A stretch of 64,000 bases of DNA, from IMG/VR virus record IMGVR_UViG_3300032236_000443, positions 34,100 through 98,099 of that record. One strand, given 5' to 3'. Both the position numbers and the translations under genes were made by a program. The stretch comes from a virus. The notes under the pieces were generated by a model that was not told the origin of the DNA, did no database searches, and saw nothing but the letters and a program-made list of their open reading frames with translations. Positions 47,849 to 55,920 of this stretch are shown piece after piece. The stretch's first letter is position 1; each line of letters begins with the position of its first letter.

Positions 47849-49177
47849 ATGGCGTATGTAATCAAGCGCAACGGGCGTTATACGGGCTATTACCGCAACG
47901 CAGACACAGGCAAAGCAAAGTCAGTAGGAACTTTCCCAAGCAGGGCTAAGGCTCTCAATGCTGGTCTGCTGGCAGAGGAAGGCGAACTCTTAACCCTGCC
48001 CGAATACCAAGACACAGTAGCAAAATATGTTGAACAACTTATGAAACGAACTGATGTCCGACTAAGTACCAAAAGACATTACTCAATCCTTCTAAAGAAG
48101 TATGCCCTACCTGCTATCGGCAGCAAGAAGATAACGAGCATAAAGAAGCAAGACATACGCAAGATGTTTGATACCTTGCAAAGCGAAGGCATAAGCCCTT
48201 CCACTATCTCCCACCTCAAGACGGCGTTAGGTTACCTATTTAGGCAAGCCGTAGATGATGAGGTAATCCCAACCAATCCCACGCACCGCATAAAGACCCC
48301 CTTGTCAAAGCCCGACCCTACATACACACTAGAAGCAAAAGACTTTAGCCTTATCCTAAAGAACTTACCCACAGACGGCTCACGCTTATTTGCCAGATTT
48401 CTCATAGGTTCTGGGTTGCGATATGGAGAAGCAACAGAACTACGGGTTAAAGACTTTAACTTTCAATCAAAAGAAGTCTATGTTCGCAGAAGCGTAAGTG
48501 ATGTTGGTAAAGAATTAAACAATGGAGAAAGGTTCTTAGTAGTGCCCGCCACAAAAAATGGGCGAAAGCGCACAGTAACCATAAGCACAAGCCTCATAGC
48601 GGAAGTAAAAGCCTTTGTCAAAGCAAAAGACCTATCAAAAGACGACTTAATCTTCTCGAAGCACCTCGTCTTAGATGGGGGTAGAATAAATGTCCCAAGC
48701 GAAAGCAAGGGAAAGCAAAAGCCTTACACGAAGGGAAGCAGAATATTCCAACACGCCACAGCGTATTCATACAATGTGGGTGGGTGTAGGTGTAATCAAT
48801 GCAAGCAAGCGGTTAAGGAATACCGCAGTCAATACAGAAAGGAGAAAGGCAAGGTAGAAAGCCCTAGCCAAAGCAAAAGCCTTAGCAAAAGCGAAAGCAA
48901 TAGCAAAAGCCTTAGCAGAAGCGAGAGTCATCTACCTCGTGACAGGTGGAGAATCACTTGGAACGGCGCCATAACCAAGTCAGGTATTGGCTGGTATCCC
49001 AAGACGCACGACTTACGGCACGCTAACGCCACACTTCTTTTGAAGGGTGGGGTAGATGTTCACGAAGTCAAAGAGCGTCTAGGTCATCAGTCAATCACAA
49101 CGACGGAAAGGTATCTGCACCGAATTCGTCACCAGCAGTCAGAGGCAGCCGAGGTTGTCAATGGCTATTTGGAGTGA
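47849..49177 (+). CDS. int: Tyrosine integrase with unusual insertion
   Basis: ATG 47849 (MAYVIKRNGR, 442 aa) follows AGAGGGG by 8 nt. It has an N-terminal arm-binding-like part, a core-binding domain about 55-145, and catalytic residues R191 (GSGLRYGEATEL), K236, H387/R390 (THDLRH), H413 and Y422 (TTTERY). All are present, so it should be active in site-specific recombination. Residues about 295-365 are an insertion with a GGCRCNQCKQ zinc-like motif and a Ser/Lys/Glu repeat. No excisionase or attachment site is recognised. Confidence 0.93.
   Translation: MAYVIKRNGRYTGYYRNADTGKAKSVGTFPSRAKALNAGLLAEEGELLTLPEYQDTVAKYVEQLMKRTDVRLSTKRHYSILLKKYALPAIGSKKITSIKKQDIRKMFDTLQSEGISPSTISHLKTALGYLFRQAVDDEVIPTNPTHRIKTPLSKPDPTYTLEAKDFSLILKNLPTDGSRLFARFLIGSGLRYGEATELRVKDFNFQSKEVYVRRSVSDVGKELNNGERFLVVPATKNGRKRTVTISTSLIAEVKAFVKAKDLSKDDLIFSKHLVLDGGRINVPSESKGKQKPYTKGSRIFQHATAYSYNVGGCRCNQCKQAVKEYRSQYRKEKGKVESPSQSKSLSKSESNSKSLSRSESHLPRDRWRITWNGAITKSGIGWYPKTHDLRHANATLLLKGGVDVHEVKERLGHQSITTTERYLHRIRHQQSEAAEVVNGYLE
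48872..48927 (+). repeat. Two 26-bp direct repeats inside integrase
   Basis: Units starting AGCAAAAGCCTTAGC at 48872 and 48902, 30 bp apart, differ at two positions and encode the KSLSKSES/KSLSRSES peptide repeat. Similar AGCAAAAGC words recur to about 49890. Confidence 0.75.
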
Positions 49178-49180
49178 AAG

Positions 49181-49801
49181 ATGAAACTAACAAAGAAAGC
49201 ACGAGTGTTCTTAGGAACTCTCACAACAATGCCTTTCTTGGCGGCTTTACTAATAGGGTTTGCAGCCCCAGCAGTAGCCCCAAGCAAAGCAGAAGCACAA
49301 ACGCTAGCCCTAAGAAAGTACCAGAATGAAGCGGTTCTTCCAGCGAAGGACTTAGTCGGACTTTTGAGTATCGTAGGCTTTAAGGGAGAACACCTTAAAG
49401 AAGCATGGGCAATAGCGATGAAAGAATCACATGGAAACGCTCTCGATTACAATGGCAATGTCCATACAGGAGATAACTCCTATGGCTTGTTCCAAGTAAA
49501 TATGTTGGGTCAAATGGGACCCGATAGACGAGCCCAATTCGGTTTAGCATACAACGCTGAACTGCTTAACCCTGTGAAGAATGCCCAAGTTGCTTATTAC
49601 ATGAGCGGTGCAGGCAAAAATTGGAGTGCATGGAAGGGCGTTCACACGCCAGTAGTCAAATACTGGCTAGCGAAGTACCCATACAAGGCACACACTCAGG
49701 CAAACAAAGCCGTAGCAAAAGCAAAGGTCAAAATCAAAGCGGTTGGTTCTAAGACCAAAGCAGTCCGTAAGATAAAGCCTAAGCAAAAGCCAAAGCAATA
49801 G
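49181..49801 (+). CDS. Secreted lysozyme-like transglycosylase
   Basis: This 206-residue protein has a signal peptide (MKLTKKARVFLGTLTTMPFL; hydrophobic to about 32; cut after SKAEA). The domain from about 70 shows E82 in AWAIAMKESHGNALDYNG, then DNSYGLFQVNMLGQMG and AYYMSGAGKNWSAWKG, the pattern of soluble lytic transglycosylases. The C-terminus is Lys-rich. It follows the integrase by 3 bp with GGAG inside the integrase end, so the two are coexpressed. A role in DNA entry, lysis or lysogenic conversion is possible. Confidence 0.85.
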   Translation: MKLTKKARVFLGTLTTMPFLAALLIGFAAPAVAPSKAEAQTLALRKYQNEAVLPAKDLVGLLSIVGFKGEHLKEAWAIAMKESHGNALDYNGNVHTGDNSYGLFQVNMLGQMGPDRRAQFGLAYNAELLNPVKNAQVAYYMSGAGKNWSAWKGVHTPVVKYWLAKYPYKAHTQANKAVAKAKVKIKAVGSKTKAVRKIKPKQKPKQ

Positions 49802-49813
49802 CAGAAGGCGAAG

Positions 49814-49848
49814 GAAGCCCCATCAGAAATGGTGGGGCTTTCTCTTTT
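49814..49848 (+). terminator. Terminator after lysozyme-like gene
   Basis: AAGCCCCA...TGGGGCTT stem with an inner CCAT/ATGG pairing, followed by TCTCTTTTGT on the plus strand. Confidence 0.8.
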
Positions 49849-49887
49849 GTGATAGAGTAAAAGCATTAGCAGAAGGGAGGGAAAGCA

Positions 49888-50031
49888 ATGGGAGCAAAGA
49901 AGAATCAAATGAAAATTGATGCAGCCCTAGCAGTTCGCCAGGCAGCACACAAAGGTCCAGGAGGTAAGTTACCTGGTTCAAGAAACAAAAAGAAGACTGG
50001 ATACGTAAAAGTAGCCGCAATTCAGAAGTAA
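49888..50031 (+). CDS. Unknown 47-residue basic protein
   Basis: ATG 49888, with GGGAGGG 8 nt upstream, to TAA 50031. It is basic (MGAKKNQMKIDAALAVRQAA; GSRNKKKTGYVKVAAIQK) and lies between two terminators, so it probably has its own promoter. Nucleic-acid binding is likely from composition; an excisionase-like role is conceivable from its place next to int but it lacks a clear HTH. Confidence 0.6.
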   Translation: MGAKKNQMKIDAALAVRQAAHKGPGGKLPGSRNKKKTGYVKVAAIQK

Positions 50032-50044
50032 AAGAAGTTAGTAG

Positions 50045-50077
50045 CCCCGATAGCCCAAAACTATCGGGGTTTTTCTT
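50045..50077 (+). terminator. Strong intrinsic terminator
   Basis: Perfect 9-bp stem CCCCGATAG/CTATCGGGG, 7-nt loop, followed by TTTTTCTTT on the plus strand. Confidence 0.93.
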
Positions 50078-50090
50078 TATCCTTATACCT
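50078..50090 (+). promoter_or_regulatory. Leaderless-type -10 box
   Basis: TATCCT at 50078-50083 lies seven bases before ATG 50091, directly after a terminator and without a ribosome site. This matches the leaderless layout at 29284-29325 and 33735-33785. Confidence 0.5.
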
Positions 50091-50459
50091 ATGTCACTTC
50101 CTCTTGACCCTTCATACCACGCTGGTGACCGTTCTTTTCAGCGCAACATTGACTACCGACTAGCAACTCACGTAGTCAAGCATGGTGGTCAAACAATTCA
50201 AGACAATGGCAATATCCTTCACGAAGCACGTGACCCAGACAATCCAGACCATGTCATCAAGGTAGTCACAACACCTCACCCAAAGAAGATTGTTACAGTT
50301 ATTAGAGATACAAGCCGTCCTTTTAAAGACGTTCAATTAGCAAAGCAAAAGGACAAAGAAAAGAAAACCGAAGAAGTGCAAAGTGCTAATCGGTCAAAGC
50401 GCAATCAAAAGGCGCAACTTGCTAAGAAGCGGTTGAGGAACCCTCCTAAAGAGAAGTAA
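50091..50459 (+). CDS. Small basic protein, DUF4258-like N-terminus
   Basis: In this 122-residue protein residues 1-80 (YRLATHVVKHGGQTIQDNGN, DHVIKVVTTPHPKKIVTVI) resemble the DUF4258 or RelE-like toxin fold in order of strands, though the match is weak. The last 40 residues are Lys-rich. It is monocistronic, between two terminators, with a leaderless-type promoter, so it may be expressed in lysogeny. No antitoxin is adjacent. Confidence 0.6.
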   Translation: MSLPLDPSYHAGDRSFQRNIDYRLATHVVKHGGQTIQDNGNILHEARDPDNPDHVIKVVTTPHPKKIVTVIRDTSRPFKDVQLAKQKDKEKKTEEVQSANRSKRNQKAQLAKKRLRNPPKEK

Positions 50460-50462
50460 AAG

Positions 50463-50494
50463 AAAAAGCCCCCCAGTAATTTGGGGGGCTTTCT
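50463..50494. terminator. Bidirectional terminator between convergent genes
   Basis: AAAAAGCCCCCCA...TGGGGGGCTTTCTT: a 10-bp-class stem with A/T runs on both sides, between the plus-strand gene ending at 50459 and the minus-strand RNR ending at 50505. Confidence 0.9.
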
Positions 50495-50504
50495 TATTTA
50501 GAAC

Positions 50505-52520
50505 TTATTGATTGTCTTTAATCAACTTAACTTCACAAGCATCGGTGGTGCAATAAGCCTCACCAATTGCGTCTGAAGCCATACCTGCATAGACACCACT
50601 GAAGTCAATAGGGAACAACTTCATTGTGTAGTCCTCATACTCCTCAGCAGTAATCTGCGTGTAAGGCATTTGAGGATAAACTGTGTTACCCATTGGAAGG
50701 AATGAGATTGTCTTTAGTTGTCCGTCATACATGTGAAGGACTGACTCAATGCTCTCTGCTTCTTTCTCAGCGTCAAAGGTAACGGTTACTGATACAGAGT
50801 TATCTGACCAATAACGTTGAGCCGCTGATGCCAAGGCAACTTTCTCATAGATAGAGACTTCTTTTTCAGCACGCTTAGCGTCAGTCTCTACTGGGAAGAA
50901 CACAACGCTAGTTGTATCAGGAGATTCACTTGCTGGCTCAATTCGGTATTGCGCCATTTGGAATAACGGAAGCATTGGGTCTCCGTTGCTAAAGCGAATA
51001 GCACGAAGGAAGTGCTTACCACCAGAAGCCCAGTGAACTCCAGGAGATTCACCTGCAAGGATAGACACAGTTCCTGATGGCTTAACAGTTGTTGTTTTAA
51101 TTGATTCACGAATGCCAAGCCACTCAGAGTAAGTTACATCGTGACCCTTGATAACTCGGTAGCCCTCATCCATCCATGTACGCAATACAGACCAACCATT
51201 GTTATCTGCAAAGTTTGCTACACCAGAGATTGAAGTTCCGATACGGCGATTGCGTTGCATGATTGCGTTGGTCTCTTGCCAGTGAGTAGGGATAAGAGTC
51301 ACAGTCTTGGCGTAGAGGTAAGCGAACTTTAGTGTTCTCTTGAAATCTTCTAATGAGTCATGGCGATTCAAGTATGTTTCAACCAAAGTACAACACTCGT
51401 ATGATTCAAGTGACTGCTCAGCACAAGGGTTGTAACCTGCAATGCGCCAATCCTTGTTATTGATTGGGTCTGCAAGACGACCATACTGGCGAGATACATC
51501 CATCCAAATAACTCCAGGCTCACCGTTACGGGCAATGCCGTCAATGATTGGAGATAGGTCTTGACCTACTGCAACTTCAACAGAGTTGTTAGACATCCAA
51601 CCATGAGACATACGCTCAGGGTTCTTGTCATAGTTCTTTAGGTCTAAGAAGTCTTGGTCATCTAGGCGTCCCATAAGAAGTTCTGCGGAACGGCGAACAT
51701 TGCCCGATACAACGCAGACGCCAATGACGTTGCCAATATCTGCAATGTCACGACGGGTTAACTTCTGACCAGAACGACCAGAGAACATCCCGTTAATGAA
51801 GTCGTGTAACTTCTCTAGCGGTTCGTGTCCTGCTGCAGTGCCTCCAAAGGTTTTAATCGGAGCACCTGCTGGACGGATTTGCGAGTAGTCAAAGATTGGC
51901 TTCTTCGTATCTGGCTTAAGGTAAGAATTGATGAGGGAGGCTGTTGACTCGACCCATCCCTCACGTGTGTCTGGGATGACATAGGTATCACCTTCTTGTG
52001 GCTCATAGATGTTGAAGTCCTTGTCTGCACCCTTGTCATCAAAGCCAACGCCCACTCCGAGCATTGAGGCTTCCATGAGGAATGCGAATGGTTTGGCAGG
52101 GTCAGTCTTGGTCATTGAGCCTGTGGATACAAAGGCGCAATTTTGTAGAGCAGCGGAGTTGCGTTGCTCGTTAACTAGTGGGGTGCCCATTACCCATAGT
52201 CCTCGTCCTGGTGGTGTCCACTTCAAGTTGAACAGGCGGTCAAAGGCTTCTTTAGCCGAGGCTGCTGCCTTGGCGTCTGACCATGGAAGGCGGTTTAGTT
52301 TGGCGTGGTCCTTCTGAAGGGAGTACATACCGTTGATGACTCGCTGGCATACATCTACCCATGTCTCCTTAGTACCATCTGCCTTCAGGCGAGAATAGGT
52401 GCGTAGGAAAGTAATCTCTCCTACTGAATTGCCCCCAGCATCTCTATACCCGAATGGTGCCTTCTTACCCTTGTAGGACTCTACAAATTCGTTTGCTAGT
52501 TCAAAAGAGAACAAGCCCAT
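50505..52520 (-). CDS. nrdJ: Adenosylcobalamin-dependent (class II) ribonucleotide reductase
   Basis: This 671-residue protein makes deoxyribonucleotides with B12 as radical source. Cysteines match monomeric RTPR: C128 (LQNCAF), thiyl C366 in NPCAEQS with E368, C377 eleven residues on as in the Lactobacillus enzyme, and the C-terminal pair C657/C662 (AYCTTDACEVK). TTVKPSGTVSILAG (477-490) is the phosphate-binding loop. There is no N-terminal ATP cone. Phage class II RNRs provide dNTPs for replication. A palindrome lies upstream. Confidence 0.95.
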   Translation of the reverse strand: MGLFSFELANEFVESYKGKKAPFGYRDAGGNSVGEITFLRTYSRLKADGTKETWVDVCQRVINGMYSLQKDHAKLNRLPWSDAKAAASAKEAFDRLFNLKWTPPGRGLWVMGTPLVNEQRNSAALQNCAFVSTGSMTKTDPAKPFAFLMEASMLGVGVGFDDKGADKDFNIYEPQEGDTYVIPDTREGWVESTASLINSYLKPDTKKPIFDYSQIRPAGAPIKTFGGTAAGHEPLEKLHDFINGMFSGRSGQKLTRRDIADIGNVIGVCVVSGNVRRSAELLMGRLDDQDFLDLKNYDKNPERMSHGWMSNNSVEVAVGQDLSPIIDGIARNGEPGVIWMDVSRQYGRLADPINNKDWRIAGYNPCAEQSLESYECCTLVETYLNRHDSLEDFKRTLKFAYLYAKTVTLIPTHWQETNAIMQRNRRIGTSISGVANFADNNGWSVLRTWMDEGYRVIKGHDVTYSEWLGIRESIKTTTVKPSGTVSILAGESPGVHWASGGKHFLRAIRFSNGDPMLPLFQMAQYRIEPASESPDTTSVVFFPVETDAKRAEKEVSIYEKVALASAAQRYWSDNSVSVTVTFDAEKEAESIESVLHMYDGQLKTISFLPMGNTVYPQMPYTQITAEEYEDYTMKLFPIDFSGVYAGMASDAIGEAYCTTDACEVKLIKDNQ

Positions 52521-52558
52521 TTATCTACCACCATTTCTGTAATTGTATAAATACCCCT

Positions 52559-52576
52559 CAATAGGGAACCCTATTG
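52559..52576. promoter_or_regulatory. Perfect palindrome upstream of RNR
   Basis: CAATAGGG-AA-CCCTATTG, about 40 bp before the RNR start and upstream of a TATACAAT that could be the -10 box. It may be an operator; it does not look like the known NrdR box. The 184-bp gap otherwise shows no gene. Confidence 0.5.
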
Positions 52577-52704
52577 TGACGGAGGAAAACCTACCATGCA
52601 CTTGTTAACTTCAAGGACTTGGAATCAAACAGTTCGTGTGCTAAACGCCACTCCACTGTCCTCCACCTTGTTCCATACTTACCCACCCGCTGTTATCAGA
52701 TAAG

Positions 52705-54210
52705 TTATTCTTCTATAGAAGTCTGAATAATCTTAGTAACGGCGTCTTCCTTTAGAGCCTCTGGCAGTTCTCGAAGTGCTTGTGCCCTGTCTCCAAAGAT
52801 GGCAGAGAGAACTCCACCTGACGATTGACGGCTGGCAGTAATCTGAATGAACTCTTTATTCTGGTCCATCTCGTTGACGTTGCCCACCAGTTTTAGGAGT
52901 CGGTCAATTTCTTGGGAAAGGTTAGGGTCTGCGTATCCACCGTTCATTTCTTCAGCAAAACGCATAAAAGCAACTCTTTGGCCCTGCATTTCAATGATTG
53001 CAGTAAGTAACGCCTTCAACTGTTCTTTAGTCTTTACCTCAACTGGAAGGTTAAAGGCGCACATGTTTGAGGGCTTGAAGGCTGGGCAGTTCGCTGCAAC
53101 AAAGCAGGTATCGCATTGGCGAAGAGAAGAAGACTGGTTGTTGATGACGGGAACTTCTTTAAGGACATCACGACCATTGTCGTCTTGCTCGACTACCGTC
53201 TTCATCTTGTACCCAAAAACAGGTAGGTTTTGTATCTCTTCTGGCGCTCTTTGGACTAGTTCAGTGGGCTCTTTTTTCCGCATCTCAACATCACTGTTAT
53301 CAGAAAGGTACCCCCCTAATTCCCCTAAACCTGATAGTAGAGGGGTATCGCTGTTATCAGATACTTGGGAGTTTTTACCGCCCTCAATGATGTGTAAGTC
53401 AGGTGTCTTCTTGTCCATGGATGCCTCTAGTTTCTTGTATGACCAGACTGCCACTCTAGTGGCTTCTAACGTACTATCTTGGCTAAACGCCGAATAGTCC
53501 AGTCCTGCCTTCTCCACTACGGACTTGTAGCGGGGTCTTGCTTGGTCCTTCATCTTCTTTGGGTAACGTACTAACTTGGTGCCATCCCAGATGATTGTCT
53601 CGCCTCGGCGCATGGGGGATAGCCACGACAATGTGCTGGCAGTCGTAAATGGTACCTGCCGTAGGTTGTCGGGCTTGGCGCAGGCAAGGGCGTGGAACCG
53701 TGTTCCATACTGGCGCTCATACGACCTTGTAAGGGCTGAGAGGCTGGTTACAGACTCAATCTCAGCGTTGGGTATGACCACGTTCTGATGGGCCTCACAG
53801 AGGGCTTTGAGGGCTGGTAAGCCGTACTCCTCATGCCAGACCACCCATAACTTAGGGTCGTTCTCGAAGAAGGGGCGTTGGGCTTCTACCCAGTTCTTTC
53901 CTAGAACTAGGGAGTCGAACTCTGTAAATGCCAGGGCCCTGTCAGCATTGTTCACCAGGAACTCCTGGTACTCAGCGGCTAAAGAAGTTAGTTCTTCTTT
54001 AGATAGCCCAGCCTTATCTGCCTGGGCCGCTCCAGACTCAATGACAACCAGGGTATCTGAGTCGAAATGCTCAGAGATGAGCCAGTTCTTATTCTTGGGC
54101 AAACCTCTTTTGCGTAACCCCCAAAAGTTGAGTCCCATCAACTCAACTTTCTGACCCTCTAGGAGGGTACGGTTACTTCCAACTTCGGCGCCACTAAAGA
54201 TGATTCTCAT
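52705..54210 (-). CDS. TGT/DpdA-like TIM-barrel protein with Cys cluster
   Basis: In this 501-residue protein, residues 1-240 look like a TIM barrel: VVIESGAAQADK near 55-67, LVLGKNWVEAQRPF, FHALACAKPDNLRQVPF and TTASTLSWLSP near 170-200. The order resembles phage tRNA-guanine-transglycosylase paralogs (DpdA) that insert deazaguanine into DNA. The C-terminal half has QCDTCFVAANCPAFKPSNMC, a four-Cys metal site, then helices. No queuosine-precursor genes are in the window. The TGT link is from pattern only. Confidence 0.55.
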   Translation of the reverse strand: MRIIFSGAEVGSNRTLLEGQKVELMGLNFWGLRKRGLPKNKNWLISEHFDSDTLVVIESGAAQADKAGLSKEELTSLAAEYQEFLVNNADRALAFTEFDSLVLGKNWVEAQRPFFENDPKLWVVWHEEYGLPALKALCEAHQNVVIPNAEIESVTSLSALTRSYERQYGTRFHALACAKPDNLRQVPFTTASTLSWLSPMRRGETIIWDGTKLVRYPKKMKDQARPRYKSVVEKAGLDYSAFSQDSTLEATRVAVWSYKKLEASMDKKTPDLHIIEGGKNSQVSDNSDTPLLSGLGELGGYLSDNSDVEMRKKEPTELVQRAPEEIQNLPVFGYKMKTVVEQDDNGRDVLKEVPVINNQSSSLRQCDTCFVAANCPAFKPSNMCAFNLPVEVKTKEQLKALLTAIIEMQGQRVAFMRFAEEMNGGYADPNLSQEIDRLLKLVGNVNEMDQNKEFIQITASRQSSGGVLSAIFGDRAQALRELPEALKEDAVTKIIQTSIEE

Positions 54211-54704
54211 TCGTCTTTTTCAGACCAGAAGTCTTGTTCTTTAGGGCGTTGGGCTTCTTTAGCCTTAGCCATGTTTACACGAGTTACTGCAGCCTCAATG
54301 TCAGACCACTTACGAACCTTGCTTGGGGCATCTGGGCGATTCTCTACCCTTGTGTAACCAGGGTGGCTAAATAACAACGCAGTTACATTCTGCTCTTCGA
54401 ATGCCCAGGCACACATGGCTGGGTCGCTGTCAACATACATCTCTAGGGGTGACTTAGACCGTGCCAAAAGAAACTGTCTCTTCTTTAGGTCATCGCCTTC
54501 TAGCCCTACCTTGACGTCAATCAGTTCGTCATAATTAATGATTCCATGACCCTGCAACCATTGCTCTGCGTCATCAGTCTTACGACTGGTCATAATCGCT
54601 ACACGATGGGCATTGGCTAGGGCGTAGTACAGGATGACTCCTGCTCGGATTGGCTCCCCTGATTCCGAACTAAGTACTCCATCTAAGTTCAACAATATGT
54701 TCAA
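54207..54704 (-). CDS. HAD-like protein with altered nucleophile
   Basis: This 165-residue protein begins MNILLNLDGVLSSESGEPIR. In HAD enzymes the first Asp of DxD is the nucleophile, but here it is Asn6 (NLD). The second motif (VAIMTSRKTDDAEQ) and third (MYVDSDPAMCAWAFEEQN) are present. It is therefore either inactive, a binding protein, or a divergent enzyme. The C-terminal EQDFWSEKDE is acidic. Coupled to the TGT-like gene by ATGA. Confidence 0.75.
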   Translation of the reverse strand: MNILLNLDGVLSSESGEPIRAGVILYYALANAHRVAIMTSRKTDDAEQWLQGHGIINYDELIDVKVGLEGDDLKKRQFLLARSKSPLEMYVDSDPAMCAWAFEEQNVTALLFSHPGYTRVENRPDAPSKVRKWSDIEAAVTRVNMAKAKEAQRPKEQDFWSEKDE

Positions 54705-54707
54705 CGT

Positions 54708-55640
54708 TTATCCTTTTGCTCGGTATGTCGCCGCTCTTCTAATTAGGGTCTGAGTATCTGGCAGTTCAATGCCATAGGTGTCTTTTGATTCTTGCGCTTT
54801 GTATGCTGACCAGTACTCAGACATCTTCTTTAGGGCAGCCACTGTTCCGTACTTTTTACCAGCCTGCCATCTGTAGTTGTAGAAATCTCCGTAACCTTCG
54901 CCCTCTTTGCGAAACGCTAAGCGGCGTCCAGCATGAATGTCATCGAACAATGCATGGGCCTGCATGAGTGCGGCTTGCATAGCAGCCTCGGCGTTACGGC
55001 GTGCTGCATCGTTCTGTGCAGCGTTTAACTTGGATACTGCAGATGAATAGCGGGTAACTATGTCAGTTGCCATGGTCAAATCACGTTGGGCCATAATGTC
55101 CCAGACCTTGTTGTGTGGTGCACCTTCTTTAGAAGGTTGAACTGTCCACTCGTCATGGGTTAGGTCATAGGCTGCGTATGGGTTAATACTACGAATGTCT
55201 GTGGCACCTGGGTTTACATAGAAGGTAACTTCGTACCCATTCCAATTTTCTGTGTCGGGCTGCAAATGCTCACGGAAGTCTTCGTTCAGCATCTTGCTAA
55301 TCTCTACATCAGATAGGCCGTTGTACTCAGGGTGAACTTTGCGGAACTGGACGTAATCCACACCAATCAAAACATCTAAGTCACCTGGCTCACGAGCAGC
55401 AGACCATTGGTATGAAACTCCTGAACCTGCTAACCATACGTGTGCCCATAGGTCTGGGTGACGGTATTGTTCATTCAAGAACCCAAACAACAATTGCAAG
55501 ATACCGTTGCGTATCCATCCATTGAGGTGGTTACTAGTAAATAATTGTGGGTCTAGTTCTGTCTCAGGGGCAGAAAAATAGGAAGTAGGCGAACCCTGAA
55601 TGTGGATGGGTTGTGCCGTACTTCCTAGGTTTCTAAACAT
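54708..55640 (-). CDS. Nucleotidyltransferase (Pol-beta fold)
   Basis: This 310-residue protein has the minimal NTase motif GSGVSYQWS (72-80) followed by REPGDLDVLIGVDY with D87 and D89. Then come NGYEVTFYVNP, INPYAAYDLTHDEW and a helical C-terminal half (AARRNAEAAMQAALMQAHAL). The same order occurs in widespread actinophage nucleotidyltransferases of unknown target. Target could be RNA, protein or antibiotic-like small molecules. Active residues appear intact. Confidence 0.8.
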   Translation of the reverse strand: MFRNLGSTAQPIHIQGSPTSYFSAPETELDPQLFTSNHLNGWIRNGILQLLFGFLNEQYRHPDLWAHVWLAGSGVSYQWSAAREPGDLDVLIGVDYVQFRKVHPEYNGLSDVEISKMLNEDFREHLQPDTENWNGYEVTFYVNPGATDIRSINPYAAYDLTHDEWTVQPSKEGAPHNKVWDIMAQRDLTMATDIVTRYSSAVSKLNAAQNDAARRNAEAAMQAALMQAHALFDDIHAGRRLAFRKEGEGYGDFYNYRWQAGKKYGTVAALKKMSEYWSAYKAQESKDTYGIELPDTQTLIRRAATYRAKG

Positions 55641-55644
55641 AGAA

Positions 55645-55920
55645 CTAGTTTACGGTTGGATTAATACCTCTATCGCTTAAAGCATCAATAATCTTTGACT
55701 TAATTTCAGCAGAGGCATCAACTGGCTGCAAAAGGCGTGCAACAGCACCTGCTACACGGTCTGCCAACAGACGCTGCTCAATCTCTGACACCAACTCTTT
55801 GCTGGTCTGATAGATGTCAAATGTGGTGGCTTGACGAGTAATACCTTCTGTAACCTCTGTTGGTTCAGTTGTGATACTTCCGTCATCTTGGATAGTTACT
55901 ACATACTTTGCTTGTGCCAT
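55645..55920 (-). CDS. Unknown helical protein
   Basis: This 91-residue protein starts MAQAKYVVTIQDDGSITTEP and has a helical remainder (DIYQTSKELVSEIEQRLLAD, VAGAVARLLQPVDASAEIKS). It is coupled to 55920-56474 by TAATG and precedes the nucleotidyltransferase. No named family. Confidence 0.65.
   Translation of the reverse strand: MAQAKYVVTIQDDGSITTEPTEVTEGITRQATTFDIYQTSKELVSEIEQRLLADRVAGAVARLLQPVDASAEIKSKIIDALSDRGINPTVN

Noticed and set aside
48872-48927. Replication iterons
   Set aside because: The repeats lie inside integrase codons and encode a regular peptide repeat; a protein-level reason suffices.
52590-52680. Possible tRNA on the minus strand (GTTTGATTC, TGGAGTGGCGTTTAGC pieces)
   Set aside because: No consistent acceptor, anticodon or T stem could be drawn; only about five acceptor pairs fit.
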